Part shown: positions 34,943 to 44,218 of the stretch, piece by piece | How the letters are laid out: every line of letters starts with the position of its first letter | Position numbering within the stretch: the first letter of the stretch is position 1 | Assembly: GCA_013003715.1 (NCBI GenBank) | Contig: JABDIN010000067.1 | Span: forward strand, 1 to 64,000 | Length of the DNA: 64,000 nucleotides | Source of the DNA: Desulfobacteraceae bacterium | GTDB taxonomy: Bacteria; Desulfobacterota; Desulfobacteria; Desulfobacterales; Desulfosarcinaceae | Reading direction: 5' to 3' | Notes under the pieces: generated by a model | Database searches by the model: none | Seen by the model: the letters and a program-made list of their open reading frames with translations, nothing else | What the model was told of the DNA's origin: nothing | Position numbers and translations under genes: made by a program

Positions 34943-35212
34943 ATGGAACCTCAATTATTTACTTTCTTTGTTGCATGCGCCACCGCTGCCGGTTTTGGAA
35001 TCGCGATTGCGGCATTTGGTTGCGGTATTGGCCAGGGGCTTGGACTGCGATCCGCTGTTGAAGGTATAGCGCGTAATCCGGAATCCTCAGGTAAGGTGAC
35101 CGTAACACTGCTGATCGGTCTGGCGATGATCGAGTCACTGTGTATCTATGCGCTGGTAATTGCCTTGATGCTGCTTGGTAAAACTCCGGGTTTGGACAAG
35201 CTGCTCGGGTAG
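34943..35212 (+). CDS. atpE: F0 ATP synthase subunit c (sodium-type signature)
   Basis: An 89-residue two-helix c subunit forming the rotor ring. The ion-carrying carboxylate is Glu64 in [11 protein letters not shown]. Gln31 (GCGIGQG) and Ser65 match the Gln32/Glu65/Ser66 sodium ligands known for the Ilyobacter tartaricus c ring, with conserved loop ARNPE between helices. The position equivalent to Thr67 of that protein is Leu66, so the match is incomplete. GAAGGAGG precedes the ATG. The F1 genes and subunit b are not in the window. Confidence 0.93.
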   Translation: MEPQLFTFFVACATAAGFGIAIAAFGCGIGQGLGLRSAVEGIARNPESSGKVTVTLLIGLAMIESLCIYALVIALMLLGKTPGLDKLLG

Positions 35213-35267
35213 TATTATTACGGCCACGTTCATGTTTGCCTGTCGTGGCCACCGATGTGTTGTTCAT

Positions 35268-35310
35268 AAAAGCGATATGCTTGTTCAGTCAAGTATATCG
35301 CTTTTTTTTT
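35268..35310 (+). terminator. Rho-independent terminator after atpE
   Basis: A long stem (AAAGCGATA plus CTTG pairing with CAAG plus TATCGCTTT, two mismatches inside) with a six-base loop is followed by a run of nine T, ending at 35310. It lies 56 bases after atpE and closes the F0 operon. A second hairpin (GGCCACG/CGTGGCC, 35222-35250) sits just before it. Confidence 0.85.
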
Positions 35311-35779
35311 AAGCGCACTAGCGAGCGCATCCCCTGTGATTTACCGCGAGGAGTCAGCAATTGTTAAAAATTCAAATCTGTAGATATTAGAAGAAAACAG
35401 TAGAAAATGAGAGATACCTGAATGCCCCGGCCTTGTCAATAACTCCGGATATGCTTAAAATGTTTGAATAAAAACTTTAGAGTAAAAACTGTGTATTTAA
35501 GAGTATTTATTTGGCGGTAGTTTAAAATAAACAATAATAACAGGTATATACCTATTGATAGGATGGTGTGAGTAAATCACAATTAAACTATTGATCATTA
35601 GGTTTGACATCCCGGAGGTGATACAATAAATAAGCGACTAACTTTCAGGCCCATGTAAACCTTCCGGCTATCAATAATATTTCTTCCAGGATGGTAAAAA
35701 CTAATTCCTTTTCGGCGCCTGGCTGATCTGTGGCTTTTGGTTGAATGATTTTTGTTTAATGAATTTAATTCGGGGTTCT
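35311..35779. other. AT-rich intergenic region upstream of divergent dnaA
   Basis: About 470 bases with no gene. The stretch 35360-35570 is notably AT-rich. I looked for DnaA boxes (TTATNCACA and reverse) and found none that match exactly, so an origin is not supported. A TTGACA at 35604 is a possible -35 for dnaA. Confidence 0.4.
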
Positions 35780-37120
35780 ATGGAAAATCTCTGGTCTGAT
35801 CTAAAAAAGGCATTGAAGCAGCGGCTGGCAAGTCATACTTTCCGGATGTGGATTGAGCCTATTGTGTTCGAGAAATGTGAAGAAGGGGTATTGACCCTAT
35901 CATGCCCGAACCAATTTTCGAAACGGCGGGTCGTAGAACAATATAGTCGTCTCATCGAAGCCGAACTGCAATTGTTGACCGGCACCGTACATGGTTTGAA
36001 GGTTACAACCCTCAGCCGTGATAAAAAACGAAAAGAGATGCCATCCTTAAACCAACAGCTTCAACTGCCGAATATTCAGGTTCAGCCGCACAGCGGTCGT
36101 TTCCTGAAGAAAGATTATACCTTCGATCAATTTGTTGTCGGCGGTAATAACGATTTTGCCTACACCGCCGCATTATCGCTGGCAGCCAAAAAGAAATCCG
36201 ATCAGAATACGCTCTTCCTTTTATCTAAGACCGGCCTTGGTAAGAGTCACTTGTCACAAGCCGTCGGCCACCATATCTTGTCCGAGTTTCCCACTGAGCG
36301 TGTCTATTATGTGACAGCTGAAGATTTCACCAATGAAATGGTCGACTCATTCCGCAATAACATGGTTGGCCGTTTCAAGAAGAAGTATCAGGATCAATGC
36401 GATGTATTGCTAATGGAAGACATCCATTATCTGTCCGGAAAACAACGCACCCAGGTAGAATTGGCGCAGACCATCGATACCTTGTTTAATTCCGGAAAGA
36501 AGGTCATCTTTTCAAGCTGCTACCTTCCTACGGACATACCCAGGCTGGATGATCAACTCAGGTCCAGGCTCTCATCGGGACTTATCTCTAATATTGATCC
36601 GCCTGATTATAGAACCCGTATTCGGATTCTCAGGAAAAAGGCCGCCAATAGAAGTTTTCGGATTACCGATGATGTCCTGAATTATTTGGCCGGCGAGTTG
36701 ACTGAAGATGTCCGGCAACTGAACAGTGGCCTGATGGGGGTCATTTCGAAAAGCTCTCTGCTTGGTGTACCGGTGGATGTTAAATTGGCCGAAAGTGTCG
36801 TGAAATGTATGATTCACCAGAAAAAAACGATCACCATAGATGTTATAAAGAAAATTGTGTGCAAGCATTTCAATGTCACCCTTAAGGACCTGATCTCAAA
36901 ATCCCGCAAGCAGGCCATCGTACGTCCACGACAAGTGGCCATTTTTCTTTCACGTAAGTATACGGACCAACCGCTGCAGAGTATCGGTAAATGCTTTAAC
37001 AGGTACCATGCAACCGCTTTGCATGCCATCGGGACTGTTGAAAAAGGCATCAAAAAGAATCCGGTTATTCAGCAACAAGTGGACTTTCTTTCCAGGAAAA
37101 TCGAATCATGTGATTTTTAA
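35780..37120 (+). CDS. DnaA family replication initiator-like protein, divergent
   Basis: A 446-residue DnaA-type protein with full architecture: domain I (ENLWSDLKKALKQRLASHTF), AAA+ core beginning YTFDQFVVGGNNDFAYTAAL, P-loop KTGLGKSHLSQA, Walker B LLMEDIHYLSGKQRTQ, arginine finger DQLRSRLSSGL, and C-terminal DNA-binding domain. Several signatures drift: P-loop Thr to Ser, Walker B DDI to EDI, and the DnaA-box helix reads FNRYHATALHA where canonical DnaA has GGRDHTTVLHA. It lies between atpE and a phosphatase gene rather than beside dnaN. It may be a paralogue or a diverged sole DnaA. Start 35780 is used because domain I begins there. Confidence 0.85.
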   Translation: MENLWSDLKKALKQRLASHTFRMWIEPIVFEKCEEGVLTLSCPNQFSKRRVVEQYSRLIEAELQLLTGTVHGLKVTTLSRDKKRKEMPSLNQQLQLPNIQVQPHSGRFLKKDYTFDQFVVGGNNDFAYTAALSLAAKKKSDQNTLFLLSKTGLGKSHLSQAVGHHILSEFPTERVYYVTAEDFTNEMVDSFRNNMVGRFKKKYQDQCDVLLMEDIHYLSGKQRTQVELAQTIDTLFNSGKKVIFSSCYLPTDIPRLDDQLRSRLSSGLISNIDPPDYRTRIRILRKKAANRSFRITDDVLNYLAGELTEDVRQLNSGLMGVISKSSLLGVPVDVKLAESVVKCMIHQKKTITIDVIKKIVCKHFNVTLKDLISKSRKQAIVRPRQVAIFLSRKYTDQPLQSIGKCFNRYHATALHAIGTVEKGIKKNPVIQQQVDFLSRKIESCDF

Positions 37121-37347
37121 CCCGCAGGTGTCCAGCCCTGTATGCCATCGATAACTTTACCTTGATGCCGCCCATCCATGACCGCGGCCTAATCCTCAGT
37201 ATGCACTAATTGGAGGATCATCCGGTTTCCGGATCAATTATGCGCTGAATCTGTGTTCACTTTGTTTACTGTCGGGAGAATATGGTTTTACCCGGAGTGC
37301 TTTTTACCGAAGCCCATATATATGATTTTGGAATATGAAAGGGTGGG

Positions 37348-37545
37348 TTACTGGGTCCAGGTGGAGAGATCTTCAGATGCGACCAACTCTTCCAGAATTT
37401 CCATTCTGGCATTTTGTTCCTGTTCTATTGCACAGCGAATGTTTAAAACACAATACTTTTTACACAACGGATTTTCTATTTGAAATTCTCCATAGCATCC
37501 CAATTCATTAATAGATGCCACCTGCCCCACAATTGTCTTTTTCAT
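37348..37545 (-). CDS. Small cysteine-containing hypothetical protein
   Basis: A 65-residue protein I do not recognise. It has four cysteines in GCYGEFQIENPLCKKYCV and NIRCAIEQEQN, plausibly a metal or Fe-S site, followed by an acidic helix. Its ATG overlaps the TGA/TAA end of the inositol-monophosphatase-like gene by four bases, a strong sign of translation and coupling. No membrane segment is present. Confidence 0.6.
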   Translation of the reverse strand: MKKTIVGQVASINELGCYGEFQIENPLCKKYCVLNIRCAIEQEQNARMEILEELVASEDLSTWTQ

Positions 37546-38330
37546 GTATTGTCCTTTATATCCAGAAGCGAAACCAGTTCTTGATGAATTTTGCCGTTGG
37601 TCACGAGAATTTCATTCGAATCCGGTAAAACAGGGTTGTTGGAAAAATCGGTGGCCATGCCATCCGCCTCCGTGGCGATTAATAACCCGGCCGCGATGTC
37701 CCATGGTTTAAGATATTGTTCCCAGAAGCCATCAAATCGGCCACAACCGACGAAACACAGGTCCAATGCCGCTGAACCGAGCCGTCGAATGCCGCGGGAT
37801 GAACGCAAACAATTCGAGAACCGGCGAAAGATAGATTCGGATTCATTTTTAATCGTATACGGGAAACCCGTGGCCAGGAGGCTGTCTGAGACATTCTCAG
37901 CATTGCTGACATGAATTTTTACGCCATTCAGTTCAGCCCCTTGTCCCTTTATGGCCGTAAATAATTCACAAGTAATGGGATTCCAGACGACGCCGACCTG
38001 AATTCGCCCCCGAAACTCAAATGCAATGGATACAGCAAAAATACCCAGGCCATGAGCGAAGTTGGTGGTTCCATCCAATGGATCAATGATCCATCGACAC
38101 TCAGGATTGCCGTCGATGGCACCTGTCTCTTCACTTAATATCGAATGATCTGGATACCGCTCTTTGATAAGCCGAACGATGACCTCTTCGGAATCGGTAT
38201 CTGCATCCGTTACGAGATCGATTGCGCCTTTTTTCCCTATGGTTTCTATACTGCCGAACCAGGATCGTATTTTTTCCCCGCCCTGGTGTGCCGCCAAGAT
38301 TCCCGTCCGTAAGATATTGTCCATATTCAT
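37542..38330 (-). CDS. suhB: Inositol monophosphatase family protein (SuhB-like)
   Basis: A 262-residue magnesium-dependent phosphatase. Metal-site motifs are GAIDLVTDADTDSEEVIV, ILSEETGA, WIIDPLDGTTNFAHGLGIF and KPWDIAAGLLIATEA. Family members dephosphorylate inositol-1-phosphate or related sugars, and E. coli SuhB also acts in rRNA antitermination. The exact role here is not distinguishable. It overlaps the downstream small Cys gene by four bases. Confidence 0.9.
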   Translation of the reverse strand: MNMDNILRTGILAAHQGGEKIRSWFGSIETIGKKGAIDLVTDADTDSEEVIVRLIKERYPDHSILSEETGAIDGNPECRWIIDPLDGTTNFAHGLGIFAVSIAFEFRGRIQVGVVWNPITCELFTAIKGQGAELNGVKIHVSNAENVSDSLLATGFPYTIKNESESIFRRFSNCLRSSRGIRRLGSAALDLCFVGCGRFDGFWEQYLKPWDIAAGLLIATEADGMATDFSNNPVLPDSNEILVTNGKIHQELVSLLDIKDNT

Positions 38331-38450
38331 AAAGTATGACTCTTATATGGTTTTTTTTTGGTGGTCAACCCAATTATGCGGATGATAATTCCGGTGATTT
38401 CCGGCGGCCGTCAATCACTTCAACCATGCATGACGACCACAAATCATGCA

Positions 38451-40100
38451 TTACAGGGGGTTCGAAGGGATGTCCCTGTCATCGGAAATAACTGCCGAGA
38501 GAGCGGTCAATATCGGTACTAATGAACGATTGTCATTCGCCTGGATTGGAATCCCCCGGGTTTGTCTTTTATATTTTTCCACCACGTCGGTGGCGACGAG
38601 ATCTATTTTGTTTAGCGCAATTACTTTAGGGAGATGAGATAGGTTCAGATCCACAACGATGCGATCCACGGCGTCCATTTGGTCGATGCACCGGGGATTT
38701 GACACATCAATCACGTGCAACAGCACATCAGACACCTCCAGTTCCTCCAGGGTGGCGCGAAACGCGGCCATCAAGTCTTTCGGCAGGTCCCGGATAAACC
38801 CGACGGTGTCGGATATGATCACCTCCACATCTTTTGGAAATTTCAATCGCCGGCTGGAGGGATCCAGAGTTGCAAATAGTCGATTTTCAGCGCGTACTTT
38901 GCTTTTCGTCAGGGTATTCAGAAGTGTGGATTTCCCGGCATTTGTATAACCGATAATACTGACAAGGGGTAATTCTCTTTTTTCTCTAAGTCGCCGCTTT
39001 TGTTTCCTTTGGTTTTGAACTTGTTTGAGGGCTTTCTCGAGCCGGTTGATTTTATCCCGCACCCGCCGCCGATTGACTTCAAGTTTGGTTTCACCGGGGC
39101 CTCTGCCCCCAATGCCGCCGGTCAGTCTGGACATTGCGGTATTTTTGGCTATCAGCCGGGGTAATAAATATTTCAGCTGGGCAAGCTCAACCTGCAGTTT
39201 CCCATCACGGGTTTTTGCACGTAGGGCAAAAATATCCAGGATCAATTGTGTTCTGTCGATTACCTTCAGCTCAATTTGATCGGTGATTGATCTGATTTGT
39301 GATGGATTCAAGTCCTGATCGAATATGATGAGGGTGGCGCCTTCCTGAAGCGCGAGAATTGCAAGTTCCCTCAGTTTGCCACGTCCCATTAAAAAACGCG
39401 GGTCAACCGATTTTCGATATTGAATGATGGTGCGTGCAATGCTGATATTGCTTGATTTCGCCAGATCAGCAAGCTCGTTCATTGAATCCCGTGCCCCTTT
39501 TTTTGATGCCGTACTGATGCTCACAAGAACAGCGCGTTCTTTACCACCGTCGACATCAAAAGTGGCCTGCTGTTGTGAAAGTTCGGTTTCAAGTGCTTGG
39601 ATTGTGCGAAGACAATCGATATCCAGTTCGCCCGGATTCAAATGAGGCAGCACCTGGTATGCTTTGCCATCGGCGGCATATGGTAAAACCTGTGCCCAGT
39701 GTATGTACTCCGGGTCTCCCTGCTGAGTAATCGTGATTGCCGCCATGAGGTCCATGCGCAACAGGGATAAATCCATCAAATCATCTGATGTCAGCGGTTC
39801 ATTTTTCAAATGGGTATGAACGCATCTCAGTCCCCGCAGCCGGCCGGCGGCCAATCTGTATTCGCTTGTATCCGGAATCAGAATGCTCTGTTGATCACCG
39901 ATGATAACGTGTTGAATCTTGCCGCCCCTATCGATCAGTAATCCGATTTGGCGGCGGATTTCGTAACTGAGCCGCGCCGTATCGCGCGCCAATTCGCGTC
40001 CGATGATGTAATTGGTGGGCGTTTTCCGGCGATACAAGTTCTCAAGGCGTTTGATTTGATTTGATTTCAAACCTTTTGAATTGCCGAAAAGTTTTTTCAT
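38451..40100 (-). CDS. hflX: Ribosome-associated GTPase HflX, long form
   Basis: A 549-residue GTPase of the HflX family, which splits stalled ribosomes. About 190 extra N-terminal residues precede the HflX domain, longer than E. coli HflX (426). The nucleotide-hydrolysis region is GGIGGRGPGETKLEVNRRRV, then coiled helices, G1 GYTNAGKSTLLNTL, G3 DTVGFIRDLP and G4 ALNKIDLV. It overlaps dnaB by four bases on the minus strand, so the two are coupled. Confidence 0.92.
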   Translation of the reverse strand: MKKLFGNSKGLKSNQIKRLENLYRRKTPTNYIIGRELARDTARLSYEIRRQIGLLIDRGGKIQHVIIGDQQSILIPDTSEYRLAAGRLRGLRCVHTHLKNEPLTSDDLMDLSLLRMDLMAAITITQQGDPEYIHWAQVLPYAADGKAYQVLPHLNPGELDIDCLRTIQALETELSQQQATFDVDGGKERAVLVSISTASKKGARDSMNELADLAKSSNISIARTIIQYRKSVDPRFLMGRGKLRELAILALQEGATLIIFDQDLNPSQIRSITDQIELKVIDRTQLILDIFALRAKTRDGKLQVELAQLKYLLPRLIAKNTAMSRLTGGIGGRGPGETKLEVNRRRVRDKINRLEKALKQVQNQRKQKRRLREKRELPLVSIIGYTNAGKSTLLNTLTKSKVRAENRLFATLDPSSRRLKFPKDVEVIISDTVGFIRDLPKDLMAAFRATLEELEVSDVLLHVIDVSNPRCIDQMDAVDRIVVDLNLSHLPKVIALNKIDLVATDVVEKYKRQTRGIPIQANDNRSLVPILTALSAVISDDRDIPSNPL

Positions 40101-41464
40101 GGGGTATCTGACGCAGGGTTTTCAAATCGGGTGTATCTGTTGATGAATGTCAGGTGCGCAACACCAGTTGGGCCATTTCGTTGTTTGGCGAGGATTACTT
40201 CCGCTGTTCCACGATTCGGATTGTTTTCATCCTTATTGTAGACTTCGTCCCTGTATATAAATGCAACAACATCCGCATCCTGTTCCAGAGCGCCGGATTC
40301 TCGCAGGTCTGAAAGTTGCGGGCGTTTGTCACTGCGTTCTTCGAGTTTTCGATTTAGCTGAGACAATGCTATAACGGGTACATTCAATTCTTTAGCCAGG
40401 ATTTTCAGGGATCTTGATATTTCTGAAATCTCAAGATCTCTCCGCTCATTTTTGGTGCCGCCTCGCATTAGTTGAAGGTAATCGATAATTACCAATCCCA
40501 GGTCTTTTTCCATTTTCAATCGGCGGGATTTTGTTCTGATGGTTGTTGCGGATATGTCCGGAGAGTCATCTATATAAATCGGAACGTCCGATAAGATGCC
40601 TGCCGCATCCGTGAGTTTTGACCAATCGTCCTGCCCTAAAAAACCACTGCGAATGCGGGATGAGTCTACTCTTGCTTCGGCACAAAGCATTCTCATGGAC
40701 AATTGCTCTTTTGACATTTCCAAGGAAAAAATCGCAACGGGTGTATTGCCGACCACGGCTGCATTTCTGGCCAGGTTCAGCGCGAGAGCGGTCTTACCCA
40801 TTGCTGGTCGAGCCGCAAGAATAATCAAATCAGATCTTTGAAACCCTGCGGTCAGGTTGTCCAGCTTTGAAAATCCGGTGGGTACGCCGGTTACCAGTGC
40901 GCGGTTACCCTCGCGTTCTTCAATCGCCTCAATATTGGTTTCCACCATTTTCCCCAGCGGTGAAAAGCTTTGGCGGCTCGAATTTTCGGAGATTTCATAC
41001 ACCGCTTTTTCAGCAAAATCGATGATGTTTTCCAGCTCTCCCTGATCCTCAAAGCATTTTCTGACGATCTCAGTCGCACTTTGTATCAGTCGTCGCAGAG
41101 AGGCTTTTTCACGTATAATTTTCGCATAGTGCAACGGGTTGACGGCCACTGGTATGGAGTCGACAAAATTGGCCAGAAAGGCTGCACCGCCGATGTCTTC
41201 CAAATGGCCTTTTTCACGAAGATAATTGGACAGGGTGACAAGGTCTACCGGCTCGGCTTTGGAGAAAAGTCCGGCGATGGCGGTAAAGATTTTTTGGTGT
41301 GTGGTTTTATAAAAATCTTCCGGTGACAATATGTCAAGTATATCCAACAGCGTGCTGTTGTCTATTAAAATCGAGGAGAGGATTGATTCCTCAGCCTCAA
41401 CACTTTGTGGGGGCAGCGTGAATAGCGAGGGGTCTTTTGGCTGTTGGGTATGACGTTCAACCAT
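40097..41464 (-). CDS. dnaB: Replicative DNA helicase DnaB
   Basis: A 455-residue hexameric helicase. The N-terminal DnaG-interacting domain begins LPPQSVEAEESILSSILIDN. The RecA-like motor has Walker A ILAARPAMGKTALALNLA, Walker B LGLVIIDYLQLM, H3 motif SQLNRKLEERSDKRPQLSDL and RESGALEQDADVVAFIYRDE. It lies downstream of rplI in the conserved rpsF-rpsR-rplI-dnaB order, and its stop overlaps hflX. Confidence 0.95.
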   Translation of the reverse strand: MVERHTQQPKDPSLFTLPPQSVEAEESILSSILIDNSTLLDILDILSPEDFYKTTHQKIFTAIAGLFSKAEPVDLVTLSNYLREKGHLEDIGGAAFLANFVDSIPVAVNPLHYAKIIREKASLRRLIQSATEIVRKCFEDQGELENIIDFAEKAVYEISENSSRQSFSPLGKMVETNIEAIEEREGNRALVTGVPTGFSKLDNLTAGFQRSDLIILAARPAMGKTALALNLARNAAVVGNTPVAIFSLEMSKEQLSMRMLCAEARVDSSRIRSGFLGQDDWSKLTDAAGILSDVPIYIDDSPDISATTIRTKSRRLKMEKDLGLVIIDYLQLMRGGTKNERRDLEISEISRSLKILAKELNVPVIALSQLNRKLEERSDKRPQLSDLRESGALEQDADVVAFIYRDEVYNKDENNPNRGTAEVILAKQRNGPTGVAHLTFINRYTRFENPASDTP

Positions 41465-41565
41465 AACAATACGGTGCTATACCGCCCGGTATCATTAACA
41501 TTCCGGGCGGTTCCATGGGGGCTAAAATTAGAGATTCATATACGTATTCGGTGCGTACCGAAAGG

Positions 41566-42009
41566 TTATTCAGGCACGATTTCCACTACGATTTCAGGCT
41601 CAACCTCCTTATAAACACGAACAGGAATATTAAAAGTGCCGATTGTCTTAATGGGTTCGCTAAGCAGGATCATCCGTTTTTCTACTTCGATGTCTTGTTT
41701 TGTCAATGCGTCGAGAATGTCGCGAACCGTAACCGATCCATACAACCGATCTTCCTCATGCACCTTTGCCGCTATCTGAACCTGAACGCCTTCCAACCGT
41801 TTGGCCATCTCTTCTGCGAAGGCTTTTTCCTTGGCGATCTGGAGTTCAAACTTCTTCTTTTCCTGCTCGAGGATTTTTCGGTATTGTGGCGTTGCCGGCA
41901 CGGCTTTATCTTGCGGTAACAGGTAGTTCCGCGCATAACCATTCGCGACTTTGACCTCACTGCCGATGATGCCGAGAGAGTCGATTGTTTCTTTTAATAT
42001 TACTTTCAT
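41566..42009 (-). CDS. rplI: 50S ribosomal protein L9
   Basis: A 147-residue L9. The N-terminal 23S-binding domain MKVILKETIDSLGIIGSEVK and NGYARNYLLPQDKAVPAT is diagnostic. A long connecting helix (about 45-75) leads to the C-terminal domain containing LYGSVTVRDI. Located between the DUF2232 gene and dnaB. Confidence 0.95.
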   Translation of the reverse strand: MKVILKETIDSLGIIGSEVKVANGYARNYLLPQDKAVPATPQYRKILEQEKKKFELQIAKEKAFAEEMAKRLEGVQVQIAAKVHEEDRLYGSVTVRDILDALTKQDIEVEKRMILLSEPIKTIGTFNIPVRVYKEVEPEIVVEIVPE

Positions 42010-42043
42010 TTGATAACCTCCAAATTGCTAAAGCCGAATGCGC

Positions 42044-43012
42044 TCATTTAGGATTTTTATTTTCAATTTCGGGTGGATTCAGTTTTCGAAAATCGAGCCA
42101 CAAGTCAAACAGACCCAGTCCAATGACAAATAACCATAGGATCTGCTGCACCGCCAGAAATGCATAGAGGATAATTCTGACAATCCGTGGGATATTTTTT
42201 TTTTCAAAGAAAAACGAAACCACGGCGATCCCATGGAAGAAATATACGGCGAGTAAAATGAACAAGCCGTTCATTCCGATCATCTTTATACTGCTGCCAC
42301 CGATTAATAGTAAGAAACCGGTCCCGATAACCCCCCAAATCAGTTTTTCCGGGGACTTCCATTGGTTCAATGAACCGAAGTCCGGGTAAAATAAGGATTT
42401 TGCCTTGAGTACCGGACGTGAAATAACCATATTCGTCCAGGTTACGAACAGTGCGGATACAAAAATTAACGCCGGCAAAATACGGACCAGAAAGAACTGC
42501 AGGCCATTAAAGGACTGTTTGATAATCGAAATTTGTTCGTCTGATACGCCGATATTTTCATACCAGGATATGGTCAACTCAAGATTTTTTACCACATATC
42601 GTGTAACTAAATCAATGAGACCGATATTGGTGTAGCCGCTGTAAACCAACATGGCCGCCAAACTGATGCCGACAATTGCAATACAGGTATAGCCGACTGT
42701 TTTTTCGATGGATAACTCTTTTTCAAATAGTTCAAATAGAATAAGGCCGAGAACCATCATTTCCAATAGGAAGAAAACATCCAAGGACAAACGGCCAACG
42801 GTGACCGTTAGAATTCCAGCCGTGAGTACCGGAATAATAATACCGTTTTTCCTGCCCAGTTTAGCTCTATAGAAAAGAACAGGCAGCGGGATGAGAAGCG
42901 ATATGAAAAAACCGGCTATGGGCATCATGAGCGATACGGCAACAATGCAACAGGTAATTGCCGTTCCGGTAACAATATCCCTCAATAATTCTGTATTTAT
43001 CGCTTGTGGCAC
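42044..43012 (-). CDS. DUF2232 (YybS-like) membrane protein
   Basis: A 322-residue integral membrane protein with about eight to nine hydrophobic segments, matching the YybS/DUF2232 family seen beside ribosomal gene clusters. Residues 10-60 hold two helices; a conserved loop KSLFYPDFGSLNQWKSPEKL lies near the middle. Function unknown. It is inserted between rpsR and rplI, the position it often holds in this phylum. Confidence 0.82.
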   Translation of the reverse strand: MPQAINTELLRDIVTGTAITCCIVAVSLMMPIAGFFISLLIPLPVLFYRAKLGRKNGIIIPVLTAGILTVTVGRLSLDVFFLLEMMVLGLILFELFEKELSIEKTVGYTCIAIVGISLAAMLVYSGYTNIGLIDLVTRYVVKNLELTISWYENIGVSDEQISIIKQSFNGLQFFLVRILPALIFVSALFVTWTNMVISRPVLKAKSLFYPDFGSLNQWKSPEKLIWGVIGTGFLLLIGGSSIKMIGMNGLFILLAVYFFHGIAVVSFFFEKKNIPRIVRIILYAFLAVQQILWLFVIGLGLFDLWLDFRKLNPPEIENKNPK

Positions 43013-43045
43013 GCCCCCGCTGCTCCTTATATAAGGAAGTTGCCG

Positions 43046-43309
43046 TTATGATTCGACAGTACCGACGAACGGTAACAGCGCAATGGTTCGCGCCCGCTTG
43101 ATCTCATGAGTTAATTTCCGTTGATGTTTCGCACAAGTACCTGTAATGCGCCGAGGAATAATTTTACCGCGTTCGGTTATGAAGTATTTCAGTGTCCTGG
43201 GTTCCTTGTAGTTGATGCTCACGTTGCTATCTGCGCAAAAACGGCAAACCTTGCGTCGATGAAATACCCGTCTTTTTCTTCTTTTATTTTTGGGCTGATA
43301 TGCGGCCAT
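43046..43309 (-). CDS. rpsR: 30S ribosomal protein S18, zinc-type
   Basis: An 87-residue S18 with basic N-terminus [20 protein letters not shown] and the S18 core [37 protein letters not shown]. It keeps the C-x2-C (CRFC) and C-x2-H (CAKH) pairs of the zinc-binding (C+) form. It begins two bases after rpsF. Confidence 0.94.
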   Translation of the reverse strand: MAAYQPKNKRRKRRVFHRRKVCRFCADSNVSINYKEPRTLKYFITERGKIIPRRITGTCAKHQRKLTHEIKRARTIALLPFVGTVES

Positions 43310-43311
43310 GA

Positions 43312-43818
43312 TTACTCCTCTTCCTTTGTTTCTGGTTTGCTTGCGTCACTGTCTCCATCCGCATCTTTTTCAGGTGATGTGTCGGCGTCTTTTTCCGTGG
43401 ATGCGTCTGCATCTTTTTTCGGCGACACATCTTCGGTTGATTCCACGGAGGTGTCCGGTTTGTCGGCAGTTTCAGATGCTTTGGCTGCTGTTTCAGCGGC
43501 AATTTCTTCTTTTATTTTTTCCGGGTCCGCATCCTTGTCCAATAACACGGACATGTATTTCATGACCCTGTCATCAATGCGAAAGAACCTTTCCAGTTCA
43601 TCCACCAGAGAGCCGTCGCCACAAAAATCAAGGCGTACGTAATATCCACGAATTTTTTTCTTAATTTCGTAGGCAAGCTTTTTAATTCCCCAATCGTCTT
43701 GAATCAAAAATATACCATTGAATTTGGGAATGAGATCGCAGATTTTTTCGAGAAGATTGGTACGATCCTCTTCAGATATGTCAGGATCGAAGATAACTAG
43801 GGTTTCGTAACGTCGCAT
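43312..43818 (-). CDS. rpsF: 30S ribosomal protein S6 with acidic repeat tail
   Basis: A 168-residue S6. The core (1-100) begins [20 protein letters not shown] and includes [20 protein letters not shown]. About 55 extra C-terminal residues form an Asp/Lys/Ser-rich repeat region, [20 protein letters not shown], predicted disordered. AAGGAGG precedes the ATG. It starts the rpsF-rpsR-DUF2232-rplI-dnaB-hflX series; ssb is absent. Confidence 0.94.
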   Translation of the reverse strand: MRRYETLVIFDPDISEEDRTNLLEKICDLIPKFNGIFLIQDDWGIKKLAYEIKKKIRGYYVRLDFCGDGSLVDELERFFRIDDRVMKYMSVLLDKDADPEKIKEEIAAETAAKASETADKPDTSVESTEDVSPKKDADASTEKDADTSPEKDADGDSDASKPETKEEE

Positions 43819-44218
43819 AAAACCTCCTTTTGGGTATTAAGCCCTGCATCTGCAGAGCAAGGATAAAAGAAACAGCTATGATCATAAAAATTTAATTACC
43901 TATCATTCCGGAAAATCATAAGTCAAGGAATTAAATTCGTTTATTCCGGGCAATCGTATTTGAAAGCAGCTTATATTTTTGACGATTTCCTTTTATCAGA
44001 GAAGATCGTGAAAATCCCCGGTCAAGAATGACAATTGTCAAAACAAGGTATGTTACCGGGTTTGAACCCCATGTCATGCCGGTTTTTCTAAAATACAGAT
44101 AAGTATCGGGGAGTTTTACATTGGAATTGCGAAGGCCAAGCGGGTTGGGTGATTTGCCAGCAAGCTTGAGCATTGTTATGGCATTAATTTGCACATTTTC
44201 CTACATAAATGGAAAAAC

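Noticed and set aside
35311-35779. Possible chromosome origin upstream of the DnaA-like gene
   Set aside because: AT-rich, but no consensus DnaA boxes were found on either strand and dnaN/gidA neighbours are absent.
44050-44075. tRNA T-arm-like sequence (GGGTTTGAACCCC)
   Set aside because: On neither strand is there a matching acceptor or anticodon arm at the right distance; it is a chance palindrome.
43931-44194. 87-codon minus-strand frame in the gene-poor region
   Set aside because: No conserved features or ribosome site, and it includes no recognisable domain.
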